From positions 84-64,083 of the forward strand of contig FREU01000005.1 of NCBI GenBank assembly GCA_900143615.1: a stretch of DNA of 64,000 nt, written 5' to 3'. Below the pieces are notes generated by a model. The model was given only the letters and a program-made list of their open reading frames with translations. It was not told the DNA's origin and ran no database searches. Below are positions 1 to 8,890 of this stretch, piece after piece. The stretch comes from Rhodobacteraceae bacterium Alg231-30. GTDB taxonomy: Bacteria; Pseudomonadota; Alphaproteobacteria; Rhodobacterales; Rhodobacteraceae. Numbering within the stretch: position 1 is the first letter of the stretch; each line of letters opens with the position of its first letter. Position numbers and translations under genes: made by a program.

Positions 1-341
<341 letters not shown>

Positions 342-600
342 AAAAGCAATTACTTGCTTATCCTTGACGTTCGAACCTCTGCACATATCGTCCCAACCGG
401 CTGGTCGGGACATCACATCTTGGCCTTACTGAAACCAAGATGCGGTTTCTCTGTTTGTTGTGCTTCTGGTTACCAAAGTAACCGGAAAGCCGTCCAAACA
501 GTGAAGCTGACTATCCATCATCGCTCAGCTCCGAAAAGCCTCGCTAGGTAGTTGAAATATGTGCAGTTGTTTGTTCATCGAAATGAACCAAACCGCCCAC
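342..600 (-). other. rRNA leader (spacer between rrn promoter and 16S)
   Basis: This stretch lies between the candidate rrn promoter and the mature 16S 5' end. It contains two hairpins: TCCCaACC with GGTcGGGA (391-398/403-410), and a perfect 8-bp CATCTTGG with CCAAGATG (416-423/435-442). Leader hairpins and processing stems are expected here. No protein-coding gene is supported; the open frames across it are incidental. Confidence 0.6.
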
Positions 601-629
601 ATATCTCTTCAGTATTATCACAATGTCAA
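601..629 (-). promoter_or_regulatory. Candidate rrn operon promoter
   Basis: On the minus strand a perfect TTGACA -35 (624-629) is followed after exactly 17 nt by AGATAT (601-606) as a -10-like box. It points at the 16S gene about 260 nt downstream. The consensus -35 with ideal spacing and the position support it. The -10 is imperfect and the true start site is not shown. Confidence 0.5.
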
Positions 630-1513
630 ATAGCGTCGGGATCCATCTAAGAACCCCAGAGACAAAATCAACCGGAAGCGCCAAATCTTTCTGGCGCAAC
701 CCGCTTCAGATACCTCAAAATCTCTCTGCCACCTTCGCTGTCCGAACTCTCGTCCGCCGCTCCGTATGGCGTCCCGTTGTGCGCCTCAGCGCCGCCGGTG
801 AAGGGGGTTCTAAGGTTATTACCAAACACCCGCAAGCGCTTTTTTCAAAAAACACACCGTTTTTACAAATAATCCGCAAAACCAGAATTTGTTAATCATA
901 CAGTGCGTAATCCGCAACAAAATTTCGGCACACAAAATGAGAACACGCAGCCTCAGGCAAGGCACTGCGAGTTAGACAGGCGCAAAGGGCCCTGCCCTCT
1001 GGCATCACTAAGGCCATTCGCCCGCGGTCTTAAGCGAAAAGATGGATGGCCGGATGGTCACTTCTGCCTTTAGCTCAGTAGCCTGGAACATGCGGCAGCA
1101 CTGAGAGAGCTATTTTCCATCGCGGCCTCGTTCGAGCGCATCAATCCCTGCCTGAAGGGGCCTCATCTTTTCAGCCCGCTCATGCGCTTCGATCATTTCC
1201 AGAAACATTAGCGTCTTTGCTCCCTGCTTCAAACCAGCCGCATATCGGCTTCGAGCACATACTGGTCAACTCGAGTTTGCGATGCTTGCGTTCGCAGTAA
1301 AATAATCGATGTAGGTGCACTGCTCAGCGGCGGAAAAGCGACCATTCAATGGCCACATGGCGGGATCTTGCGATTGCCCGAATGAATTGAAGGATGTGAT
1401 GGATTAGCACTACCACAGAGGGCATCGGGCATTTGAGTTGGCGGGGCTGCGTCGATCTTTCTTTTGGTATCAGAAACAGCGCTTTGCGCATCTGCCGAAA
1501 TCGGAAATCCAAG
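630..1513. other. Intergenic region, no gene seen
   Basis: About 0.9 kb between the rrn promoter and the end of the IclR gene. Short open frames on both strands lack plausible ribosome binding sites and recognisable protein sequence. No tRNA, repeat array or strong hairpin with a T-run was seen. Confidence 0.5.
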
Positions 1514-2281
1514 TCAGCTTTGCTGAAACAAAATACTGCTCAGCCGCGCAGCAGCATCGTGCAAGAGATCCTTATGCTCCACCGCTTCTTTCAGGGACAT
1601 CCTTTGAGCAGGGCCATGATAGGCCAAGGCCGCAAAGAAACGACCTTCGGTATCTAAAACGGGAACAGCGATTGCCACCATGCCTTCCAAAAACTCCTCT
1701 TGGTCGAGAGAGTATCCCTGCTTCTTGATTTGTTTAAGTTGATCCAAGAGCTTTTTTGGATTGTCGAGCGTGTGTGGTGTCATTGCTTTGAGATTTAAAG
1801 AAGACACAAGTGTTTCGCGCTTTTTGAGCGTAAGACTGGCAAGAAATGCTTTGCCGCTTGCCGTGCAATGAAAAGGCACACTGGAGCCAATTGGAAGCTG
1901 GATTCGAAACGGCCAATCGGTTTCGACACGATCCAAATAGTTCATCCCGGAGTTCCCCGGGACGGCGTAGTTGACAGTTTCGCCAACCTTGCGCGCGACT
2001 TCAGTGAGTATCTGATGTCTTGCGACGTGGTCTCTTGAGTTGTGAAGAAGACCAGAGCCAAGGTCACGCAATCGACGAGCAACCTGATATCGCTTCGAAT
2101 TGCCTGAGCGCGTAAGAAATCCGTTTTCTTCTAGCGTCACGCAAAGCCGATGAACGGTTTGTTTGGGAAGCCCCAGCTGTTCATTGATCTGGGTTGCAGT
2201 CATCGCTTGGTCGCTTTTACCCAAAACCTCCAGAATTAGAAGAGTTCGCAGATTAGTTGGAGTCCGCTCAGCAGTCGCCAT
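1514..2281 (-). CDS. IclR family transcriptional regulator
   Basis: A 255-residue regulator, the normal length for the family. The N-terminal ~75 residues form the winged HTH (TATQINEQLGLPKQTVHRL is the recognition region), and the rest is the IclR effector-binding domain. It is divergent from a GMC oxidoreductase across a 104-bp gap. Beyond that gene lies the sulfonate TRAP/catabolic run, so it most likely controls one or both. The effector is unknown. IclR proteins usually bind small carboxylates or aromatic acids, so a pathway intermediate is a reasonable guess. Confidence 0.9.
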   Translation of the reverse strand: MATAERTPTNLRTLLILEVLGKSDQAMTATQINEQLGLPKQTVHRLCVTLEENGFLTRSGNSKRYQVARRLRDLGSGLLHNSRDHVARHQILTEVARKVGETVNYAVPGNSGMNYLDRVETDWPFRIQLPIGSSVPFHCTASGKAFLASLTLKKRETLVSSLNLKAMTPHTLDNPKKLLDQLKQIKKQGYSLDQEEFLEGMVAIAVPVLDTEGRFFAALAYHGPAQRMSLKEAVEHKDLLHDAAARLSSILFQQS

Positions 2282-2340
2282 ACCGCCCTCTTAAAATAAA
2301 TAGTGCATTTCTTACGAATCATTGTAACGTCCATTTGTCC

Positions 2341-2363
2341 CGAATTCGAGATAAAAAATCTCA
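2341..2363. promoter_or_regulatory. Palindromic candidate operator between iclR and GMC genes
   Basis: The 104-bp divergent gap holds the palindrome CGAATTCG (2341-2348) joined to the inverted repeat GAGAT-AAAAA-ATCTC (2348-2362). IclR dimers bind short palindromes in such gaps, so this is a candidate operator. It could also be a small 5'UTR hairpin. There is no direct proof. Confidence 0.35.
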
Positions 2364-2385
2364 TTTTTTGATACTTAGGGGGAAA

Positions 2386-3984
2386 ATGGAGTTCGACTTC
2401 GTAATCGTTGGGGCTGGATCAGCTGGATGTGCGTTGGCAAATCGTTTGTCTGCGGACGGAAAGCACTCCGTTGCGCTGATTGAAGCCGGACCTGCTGACA
2501 AGAACCCGTGGATCCATATTCCAGTCGGTTATTTCCGCACGATGGGAAATCCAAAGTCTGACTGGATGTATGTCACCGAAGCAGACGGTGGCATTGCCGG
2601 ACGCGCGATCTCGTGGCCGAGGGGGCGTGTTTTGGGCGGATCGAGTTCGATTAACGGATTGCTCTACGTACGTGGCCAACCCCAAGACTATAATCATTGG
2701 GCCCAGTTGGGTTGCACTGGATGGTCGTGGGAAAATGTGTTCCCTCTGTTTAAGCGGTCTGAAACTTGGCACGGTGAAGATTTGAATGGTGTCAGAGGCG
2801 AAGACGGCCCCTTGTCAGTTCAAAAGTCTCGATTGACCCGCGAGATTGTGGATGTGTGGCTCGATGCAGCAGAAGCTGCCGGCTACAAGCGCACAGCAGA
2901 TTACAACGGAGAAGACCAAGAAGGCGTTGGATACTTCCAGCTTACCATGAAAGGCGGGCGTCGATGCTCTTCAGCTGTCGCTTACTTGAACCCGGTCAAA
3001 AAACGCCAGAACCTATCGATTATCACAGATGCGCAGACCGAGAAGGTTCTGATCGAAAACAACCGTGCCATCGGCGTTAGAATAAAGCGTCGCAGCGCCA
3101 TGGAGAGCGTTCGTGCGCGCAAGGAAGTCATCTTGAGCGCTGGCGCAATTGGGTCGCCTCAAATCTTGATGTTGTCCGGTATAGGCAATCCCGAGGAACT
3201 GACGCCGCACGGAATAGATGTGCATGCGCCGTTGATCGGCGTTGGGAAAAACCTACAGGATCACCTGCAGGCACGCCCTGTTTTCAAAACCAGCCTCAGC
3301 ACGATCAACACTGAAGCCAACAGCCTTTTCAAACAGGGGCTAATGGCAATGCAATACGCACTTACTCAGCGCGGTCCGATGACGATGGCGGCCAGCCTTG
3401 GCACTGGGTTCTTGAAAACCGAGGATCATCTCGAAACTCCGGATATACAATTCCATATTCAGCCCTGGAGTGCAGACAAACCTGCGGATGGTCCTCACAG
3501 GTTCTCAGCTTTTACCGCGTCGGTTCTTCAATTGCGCCCCGAGAGCTCTGGCCATCTGTCTTTGCGCTCTGCCTCAATGGAAGACCATCCCGCAATCCAT
3601 CCGAACTATCTGGCCACAGATCTCGACTGCAAGACGATCGTCAAGGGCATTCAAATCGCGCGGAGGATTGCGCGAACAGCGCCGCTCAAGTCCCATATCA
3701 CCGAAGAGCATGCCCCTGGATCCCGAGTGGCCTTAGAAGATGAGACCGCCACCCTTGAGTGGGCACGAAAGACGTCGGTCACGATCTACCACCCCACCGG
3801 CACCTGCAAAATGGGGATCGACGAACGAGCCGTGGTTGATCCGCGACTGCGCGTGAAAGGAATTGAGGGGCTTCGTGTCGCCGACGCGTCGATCATGCCT
3901 CAGATCGTAAGCGGCAATACCAATGCGCCCTGTATCATGATTGGAGAGAAAGCCGCAGATCTTGTTCTGGAGGACGCAAAATGA
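2386..3984 (+). CDS. GMC family FAD-dependent oxidoreductase (choline-dehydrogenase-like)
   Basis: A 532-residue flavoprotein of usual GMC length. It begins with the FAD dinucleotide-binding motif (VGAGSAGCALANRL). GMC signature 1 (GRVLGGSSSINGLLYVRG), signature 2 (GAIGSPQILMLSGIG), the catalytic-His region (YHPTGTCKMG) and the C-terminal Asn region (NTNAPCIMIGEKAADL) follow in order. The ATG at 2386 follows a GGGGGAAA stretch and starts right at the flavin fold; an upstream in-frame ATG at 2257 would overlap iclR and adds no domain. Such enzymes oxidise primary alcohols. Next to a DHPS-type cluster it may oxidise a sulfonated or other polar alcohol. The substrate cannot be read from sequence. 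Confidence 0.88.
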   Translation: MEFDFVIVGAGSAGCALANRLSADGKHSVALIEAGPADKNPWIHIPVGYFRTMGNPKSDWMYVTEADGGIAGRAISWPRGRVLGGSSSINGLLYVRGQPQDYNHWAQLGCTGWSWENVFPLFKRSETWHGEDLNGVRGEDGPLSVQKSRLTREIVDVWLDAAEAAGYKRTADYNGEDQEGVGYFQLTMKGGRRCSSAVAYLNPVKKRQNLSIITDAQTEKVLIENNRAIGVRIKRRSAMESVRARKEVILSAGAIGSPQILMLSGIGNPEELTPHGIDVHAPLIGVGKNLQDHLQARPVFKTSLSTINTEANSLFKQGLMAMQYALTQRGPMTMAASLGTGFLKTEDHLETPDIQFHIQPWSADKPADGPHRFSAFTASVLQLRPESSGHLSLRSASMEDHPAIHPNYLATDLDCKTIVKGIQIARRIARTAPLKSHITEEHAPGSRVALEDETATLEWARKTSVTIYHPTGTCKMGIDERAVVDPRLRVKGIEGLRVADASIMPQIVSGNTNAPCIMIGEKAADLVLEDAK

Positions 3985-4125
3985 TGTCAGTCACTGAGGA
4001 ATACTCGCCGATCTTAGGCGCGAAATTCGGGTTGTCAAAGCGACCCCAACAGCTTCGGGGCAATGCCTTCAGCCCTGCGAAAAGCGATAAAAACATCGAG
4101 GGCTTTTTCCTAGGGAGGATAAAAA

Positions 4126-5220
4126 ATGTTCAAGCTTAAACACGTAGCGGCCAGTGCCGCTGCGCTGGCGCTGATGGCGTCAGCTGCAATGGCTGAGAAG
4201 GTGTTGCGCATTCAATCAGTGCTGCCAAACACGGCAGATGAAGTTCATATGTTGAATGAGTTCGGCAAGGATGTCGCTGCTCTGACCAACGGGTCACTGA
4301 CAATCGAAGTCTTACCAGCGGGCGCGGTTGTCGGTCCACGCGACATCATGGATGCCGTCGACGCGGGTTTGGTTGAAGGAGGCTTTGCCTGGACACACTA
4401 CTGGGGCGGAAAACACGTTGCTGCCAACCTGTTTGGCGCGCCCGTTGCAGGTGCCGGTGTCGGTCTCGACAACATCGCGTTTCTAAGCTGGTTCCAGTAT
4501 GGCGGCGGCAAGGAGCTTTACGACCAGCTCTGGGTCGAGATGGGCGTCAACGTCAAAGGATTCATGTTGCAGCCCGTAGGCCCGGAGGCTTTGGGTTGGT
4601 TCCCGAAGCCCATCGAGTCGATGGACGACTTCCGTCAGATGCGGTTCCGTGCGCCTCCGGGTATGGTTGGCGCAGCTTACGCTGACATCGGTGTTCCAGC
4701 GGTTGCAATGGGCGGCGGTGACATCCTGCCAGCACTCGAAAAAGGGACGATTGACGCGGCGGAATGGTGCTGTCCGAAGCCAGATAGCGTTTTCGGTTTT
4801 CAGAAAGTCCTAAAACACTACTACTTGCAAGGTCTGCACCAAGTCACAGTAAACGCAGACATGTATGTGAACCTCGACTTCTACAACGGCCTGAGCGAAG
4901 TCGAGCAAAAGGCGCTGGAAGTTGCGGCGAACGCCTCACTCTCAAAATCGCTGTCTTACCGCATCTATGAAAACGGTAAGGCCCTGAAGGATTTGACCGA
5001 AAACCACGGCGTAATCTTGGAAGACACACCTGCGGACTACTTCACCGAGTATATGGCCGCAGCCAAAAACGCTCTTCAGGCGGCTGCCGACGAGAACGAG
5101 TTTTTTGCAGAAGTGTGGCAATCCCAAAAGGATTTCGCGGACATTGCGGTTCCATTCTGGGCCGGCGCACAGACCTCCAACGCGGGTCTGGGTCGAGCGC
5201 ACGCAGCAACTCTGAAATAG
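4126..5220 (+). CDS. TRAP transporter periplasmic substrate-binding protein (DctP/TakP type)
   Basis: A 364-residue secreted solute-binding protein. It has a clear signal peptide (Ala-rich core ending in MASAAMAEK), a strong Shine-Dalgarno (GGGAGGAT) before the ATG, and the family anion-binding Arg in the MRFRAPPG motif (about residue 180). The region AAEWCCPKPD matches the AAEW segment of TakP-like alpha-keto-acid binding proteins. It delivers a carboxylate- or sulfonate-bearing ligand to the fused permease encoded 118 bp downstream. From the catabolic genes that follow, DHPS or sulfolactate is the likely ligand, in the role HpsK/SlcH-type proteins play elsewhere. That ligand is inference. 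Confidence 0.9.
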   Translation: MFKLKHVAASAAALALMASAAMAEKVLRIQSVLPNTADEVHMLNEFGKDVAALTNGSLTIEVLPAGAVVGPRDIMDAVDAGLVEGGFAWTHYWGGKHVAANLFGAPVAGAGVGLDNIAFLSWFQYGGGKELYDQLWVEMGVNVKGFMLQPVGPEALGWFPKPIESMDDFRQMRFRAPPGMVGAAYADIGVPAVAMGGGDILPALEKGTIDAAEWCCPKPDSVFGFQKVLKHYYLQGLHQVTVNADMYVNLDFYNGLSEVEQKALEVAANASLSKSLSYRIYENGKALKDLTENHGVILEDTPADYFTEYMAAAKNALQAAADENEFFAEVWQSQKDFADIAVPFWAGAQTSNAGLGRAHAATLK

Positions 5221-5234
5221 CGAAATCGACTGTG

Positions 5235-5297
5235 CGGGGCCATGCAGGCCCCGTGCTTCAATTTTGGTAAGGGCAATAGCCCTTTCCAAAATTGAAG
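5235..5297 (+). promoter_or_regulatory. Tandem hairpins between TRAP binding-protein and permease genes
   Basis: Two stem-loops lie in the 118-bp gap. The first is CGGGGCC-ATGCA-GGCCCCG (5235-5253). The second has a 12-bp perfect outer stem (5256-5267 with 5286-5297) plus an inner AAGGG/CCCTT stem around CAATAG. Neither is followed by a T-run. Such hairpins after a binding-protein gene commonly stabilise the upstream mRNA or reduce read-through, so that binding protein exceeds permease. Confidence 0.65.
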
Positions 5298-5338
5298 ACC
5301 CTGAAATGGGCATGGGACACGGCAAGGGAGATTAGGGC

Positions 5339-7813
5339 ATGGCCGCGGACGAGGTAAACCCGGATGAACTCGAGATAGCCGACGAGTTGATCGCGGAGAG
5401 ACGTGCTGAGGCTCCCGGCGAAACTCCGGAAGACATGACGTCATGGCAGCGACCAATCACTGCCGCAATTGATGTGATAAACTACCGCGCCGGTCAGTTG
5501 ATTGCCCTTCTGATGGTGCCGCTGATCGCGGTGGTTGTTTATGAAGTCTTTATGCGCAACTCATTTGCAATCCTGCAAGGCGCCGGATTTGAAGACCTCG
5601 CTCGTTCGCTGGGCCTTGGCCCCACTCTTTGGGTGTACGACACCAGCCGAATGATTGCCGGAGTGCTGTTTATGGCTGGTGCGGGATATGGGCTGATGCG
5701 CGGGGTGCATATCCGCGCTGATTTCCTATACCGAAACTGGTCGGACAAAAACCAAGCAACGGTAGATGCAACGCTGTATCTTTTGTTCTTCATCCCTTCG
5801 ATGGTCTTTTTCACAATCGTCGCGACACAATTCTGGTGGCTTGCCTTTTCACGCGGCGAAACAATGCAGATCGACAGCGCTTGGGGGCCCTTGTTGTGGC
5901 CCGCGCGATTGGCAATGCCTGTTGGCGGATTCCTTTTGCTTTTGCAGGGTATCCCCGAGGTATTTCGCGCCTTTCACAAAATGGGCAAAGAGCGAGAGCG
6001 TTGGTTCGTCAGGGCGTTGCCGATCTATCTGATCGCATTGGCGTGGCTCACTCTGGCCATTTTCCTACCAGAGTCGGTGCCCGGTGGCGCGTCGTTTACC
6101 GACATTATGAAAGCACAGCCTGGCCTGTCTAAGCCGACGATTGGTCTCATAATGCTGGGCGCAATGCTCTTTGTGATCTTCATTGGATTTCCAATTTCGT
6201 TCACGCTTATTTTCTTGGGGTTCGTGTTTGGCATCTGGGGCTCGAACTTCAAGCTGACCACCCTCCTCTTAACCCTCAACACAAACTCAACCATGCTCAA
6301 CGATCAGTTGATGGCGGTGCCATTGTTCGTTCTGATGGGGATCGTAATGGAAGCCGCTGGGTTGATGGAACGCTTGTTCGCATCGATCCAGATGATTATG
6401 GCCCGCGTGCGCGGCGCGCTGTTTATTGCGGTTCTGATTGTCTCCACCATTTTTGCCGCCGCAACCGGAATTGTGGGCGCATCTGTGACTTTGCTGGGCA
6501 TCATGGCTGGCGCAACTATGAGCCGGTCCGGATACAACGTTCAACTGGCCGCCGGCACGATCACGGCCGGAGGCACGCTGGGTATCTTGATACCCCCGTC
6601 CATTATGTTGATCGTGATGGGGCCGGTGCTGGAAGTGTCGACCCTTGATTTGTTCCGCGGGGCTTTCGTGCCGGGGGCGCTCCTCGCCTCTCTCTATCTG
6701 CTCTACACATTGGGCCGGTGCTGGTTGAATCCTGAACTAGGTCCGGTTTTGTCCGAGGAAGATCAACCAGATACATCCAAGTACTACGGAACTGAAGTGG
6801 CACTGATTTGCCTCGGCATCCTGACAGTCTGCCGTGTTTTTGGCCTGAGCCTTGGCGGTGCTTTCGGTGGTGTCATTCCGTTTGCAGGCCTGATTGTTTT
6901 GCTTCTTGTGTTGGCAGTCACCTATGCGGCTTACAGGCGTCTTAATGTTCTTCGCATCGCTCTGCCCGCCGCAGTTCTATTCCACCTGTACATGGTGTTT
7001 GGCAACATTGGCGACGACGGGAGCTTATCGATTTGGTCGATAGTTTTTGCAGCCTTCACCTCGCTGCTGGGGCTCCTTGCCCGACCAATTTACCGGCCCG
7101 ACGCAGAAAGCGAATTCTACTTCTCAGAGCTTTGGGATGAATTCTTTGCCGGCCTCATGCCACCGACCATTCTGATTTCGTTTGCCCTCGGCTCGATTTT
7201 GTTGGGTCTGGCGACACCAGCAGAAGCTGCGGCAATGGGGGCCTTTGGCGCGATACTGCTCTCGGTGGCCTATCGCAAATTCACGCTCCCCAGCTTCTTT
7301 GACAGCTTGATCAAGGCCCTGGAAATCACTGTACTGATCATGTTCCTTGTCGCCGCATCGAACTTCTTTGGTGCACAGTTTAGTGCACTGGGAACGCCCA
7401 AAATGATGACCGAGTTGCTTTTGGGCCTCGATATGTCACCCTATCTGATCCTCTTGCTGGTCATGTCGCTGATCTTCCTGTTGGGATGGCCTTTGGAATG
7501 GGTCCCGATTGTGCTGATCGTGGTTCCGATTTTGCTTCCGACAGTTCAGACACTGGATGTCCATGGCTTAGATCGGTACGACCTGATGGTTTGGTTCGGC
7601 ATACTTGTTGCCGTGAATCTGCAAACTGCCTGGTTATCGCCTCCGGTTGCGCTGTCAGCGTACTTCCTAAAGGGCGTCGTTCCGAATTGGGATCTCAAAG
7701 ACATCTACCTTGGCATGATGCAGTTCATGCTGGTCCAGCTCTTTGGTCTGATCCTTCTCTTTCTCTTCCCACAGCTGGTTCTTTGGTTGCCGGCGATCAT
7801 GTCAGGAAACTAG
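5339..7813 (+). CDS. TRAP transporter fused permease (DctQ-DctM)
   Basis: An 824-residue inner-membrane protein joining the small four-helix DctQ subunit (about residues 35-220) to the large DctM subunit (about 250-820). The DctM part is recognised by its many membrane spans, with ATGIVGASVTLLGI and GTLGILIPPSIMLI as typical segments. A hydrophilic/extra-helix insert interrupts DctM near residues 470-590. The fused form, rather than separate Q and M genes, is known in many roseobacters. It uses the sodium gradient to import the ligand caught by the preceding binding protein. It is followed without a gap by the DUF475 gene. Confidence 0.92.
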   Translation: MAADEVNPDELEIADELIAERRAEAPGETPEDMTSWQRPITAAIDVINYRAGQLIALLMVPLIAVVVYEVFMRNSFAILQGAGFEDLARSLGLGPTLWVYDTSRMIAGVLFMAGAGYGLMRGVHIRADFLYRNWSDKNQATVDATLYLLFFIPSMVFFTIVATQFWWLAFSRGETMQIDSAWGPLLWPARLAMPVGGFLLLLQGIPEVFRAFHKMGKERERWFVRALPIYLIALAWLTLAIFLPESVPGGASFTDIMKAQPGLSKPTIGLIMLGAMLFVIFIGFPISFTLIFLGFVFGIWGSNFKLTTLLLTLNTNSTMLNDQLMAVPLFVLMGIVMEAAGLMERLFASIQMIMARVRGALFIAVLIVSTIFAAATGIVGASVTLLGIMAGATMSRSGYNVQLAAGTITAGGTLGILIPPSIMLIVMGPVLEVSTLDLFRGAFVPGALLASLYLLYTLGRCWLNPELGPVLSEEDQPDTSKYYGTEVALICLGILTVCRVFGLSLGGAFGGVIPFAGLIVLLLVLAVTYAAYRRLNVLRIALPAAVLFHLYMVFGNIGDDGSLSIWSIVFAAFTSLLGLLARPIYRPDAESEFYFSELWDEFFAGLMPPTILISFALGSILLGLATPAEAAAMGAFGAILLSVAYRKFTLPSFFDSLIKALEITVLIMFLVAASNFFGAQFSALGTPKMMTELLLGLDMSPYLILLLVMSLIFLLGWPLEWVPIVLIVVPILLPTVQTLDVHGLDRYDLMVWFGILVAVNLQTAWLSPPVALSAYFLKGVVPNWDLKDIYLGMMQFMLVQLFGLILLFLFPQLVLWLPAIMSGN

Positions 7814-7816
7814 GTG

Positions 7817-8863
7817 ATGAACACACAACGTAGTTCGCTTTCATACTTGAAATGGCCGTTGGTTACGACAGTCTTTGGCCTCGGGCTGAGCGGCTGGCTA
7901 GGCTGGGCAACCGAAGGTGACTTCGACGGGATTGCCTCCTTCTTGATAGTCGGCACTGTGCTTGCCGCCCTTGAAATTGCATTGTCCTTTGACAACGCAA
8001 TTGTGAATGCAAACAAGCTGGAAGAGATGACGCCCGAGTGGCAGCGGCGTTTTCTGACCTGGGGCATTCTAATCGCAGTGTTCGGGATGCGGATCATCTT
8101 TCCATTGGCCATCGTGGCGATTTTTGCCTCGATTAATCCGTTCGCGGCCATGCACCTCGCATTGTCCGACCCAGACGAGTATTCACGCATCATTAGCAAG
8201 GCCCACGGCCCCATTTCCGCATTTGGTGGGACTTTTCTGATGATGGTCGCACTAAAATTCTTCATTGACGAGGACAAGTCCATCGATTGGATCACTATGC
8301 TCGAGAAGAACCTTCGCCTGTGTGGATCGATACGCGGCTTTGAAATAGCCTTCGTTCTCGTGATTGTGTTGTTAATTTCCCGCGCACTACCAAGCCAGGA
8401 ACTGGCATCCTTTCTCTCGGCGGCTGTGATGGGCTTGCTGGTCTTTACTCTCGTCGATGGCTTGGGGACGTATCTCGATAACATCGCTGGAACGGCGGCG
8501 CAGATTGGCGCCAAGGGTGGGCTTGGTGCATTCCTGTATCTCGAAGTTCTCGATGCCAGTTTCTCGTTTGACGGCGTGATCGGCGCATTTGCTCTGACAA
8601 CCAACATTCTGTTGATCGCAATCGGACTTGGTATCGGTGCGATGTACGTGCGCTCAATGACGATCATGCTGGTTGAGCGAGGGACGCTGGCAGAGTTCAG
8701 ATACCTAGAGCATGGGGCGTTCTATTCAATCTTTGCTCTGTCGATTGTGATGTTCCTGCAATCCATCGTGCATGTACACGAACTGATTACCGGTGGCATC
8801 GGCATCGCGCTGATCAGTTTCGCATTTTTTGCCTCAATTCTTTACAACAAGCGCGAAGCTTGA
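7817..8863 (+). CDS. DUF475 / TerC-like integral membrane protein
   Basis: A 348-residue protein with about nine hydrophobic segments. It carries two internally related acidic motifs, ALEIALSFDNAIVNA near residue 52 and EVLDASFSFDGVIGAF near residue 250. These are the hallmark of the DUF475 branch of the TerC/LysE-like transporter superfamily. Related proteins are linked to metal-ion export or tellurite resistance; DUF475 itself has no settled function. A GTG directly abutting the permease stop overlaps the usable ATG at 7817. It sits between the sulfonate importer and hpsN in one transcript, so a role in exporting a pathway product (sulfite, sulfate) or a metal is plausible but unproven. Confidence 0.85.
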   Translation: MNTQRSSLSYLKWPLVTTVFGLGLSGWLGWATEGDFDGIASFLIVGTVLAALEIALSFDNAIVNANKLEEMTPEWQRRFLTWGILIAVFGMRIIFPLAIVAIFASINPFAAMHLALSDPDEYSRIISKAHGPISAFGGTFLMMVALKFFIDEDKSIDWITMLEKNLRLCGSIRGFEIAFVLVIVLLISRALPSQELASFLSAAVMGLLVFTLVDGLGTYLDNIAGTAAQIGAKGGLGAFLYLEVLDASFSFDGVIGAFALTTNILLIAIGLGIGAMYVRSMTIMLVERGTLAEFRYLEHGAFYSIFALSIVMFLQSIVHVHELITGGIGIALISFAFFASILYNKREA

Positions 8864-8890
8864 GTTCCCCCTCTTTTATAGGACTTTTAC

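Noticed and set aside
7810-8667. Long minus-strand open frame opposite the DUF475 gene
   Set aside because: It is an antisense shadow; its protein is low-complexity with no start signal, whereas the plus strand encodes a clear membrane family.
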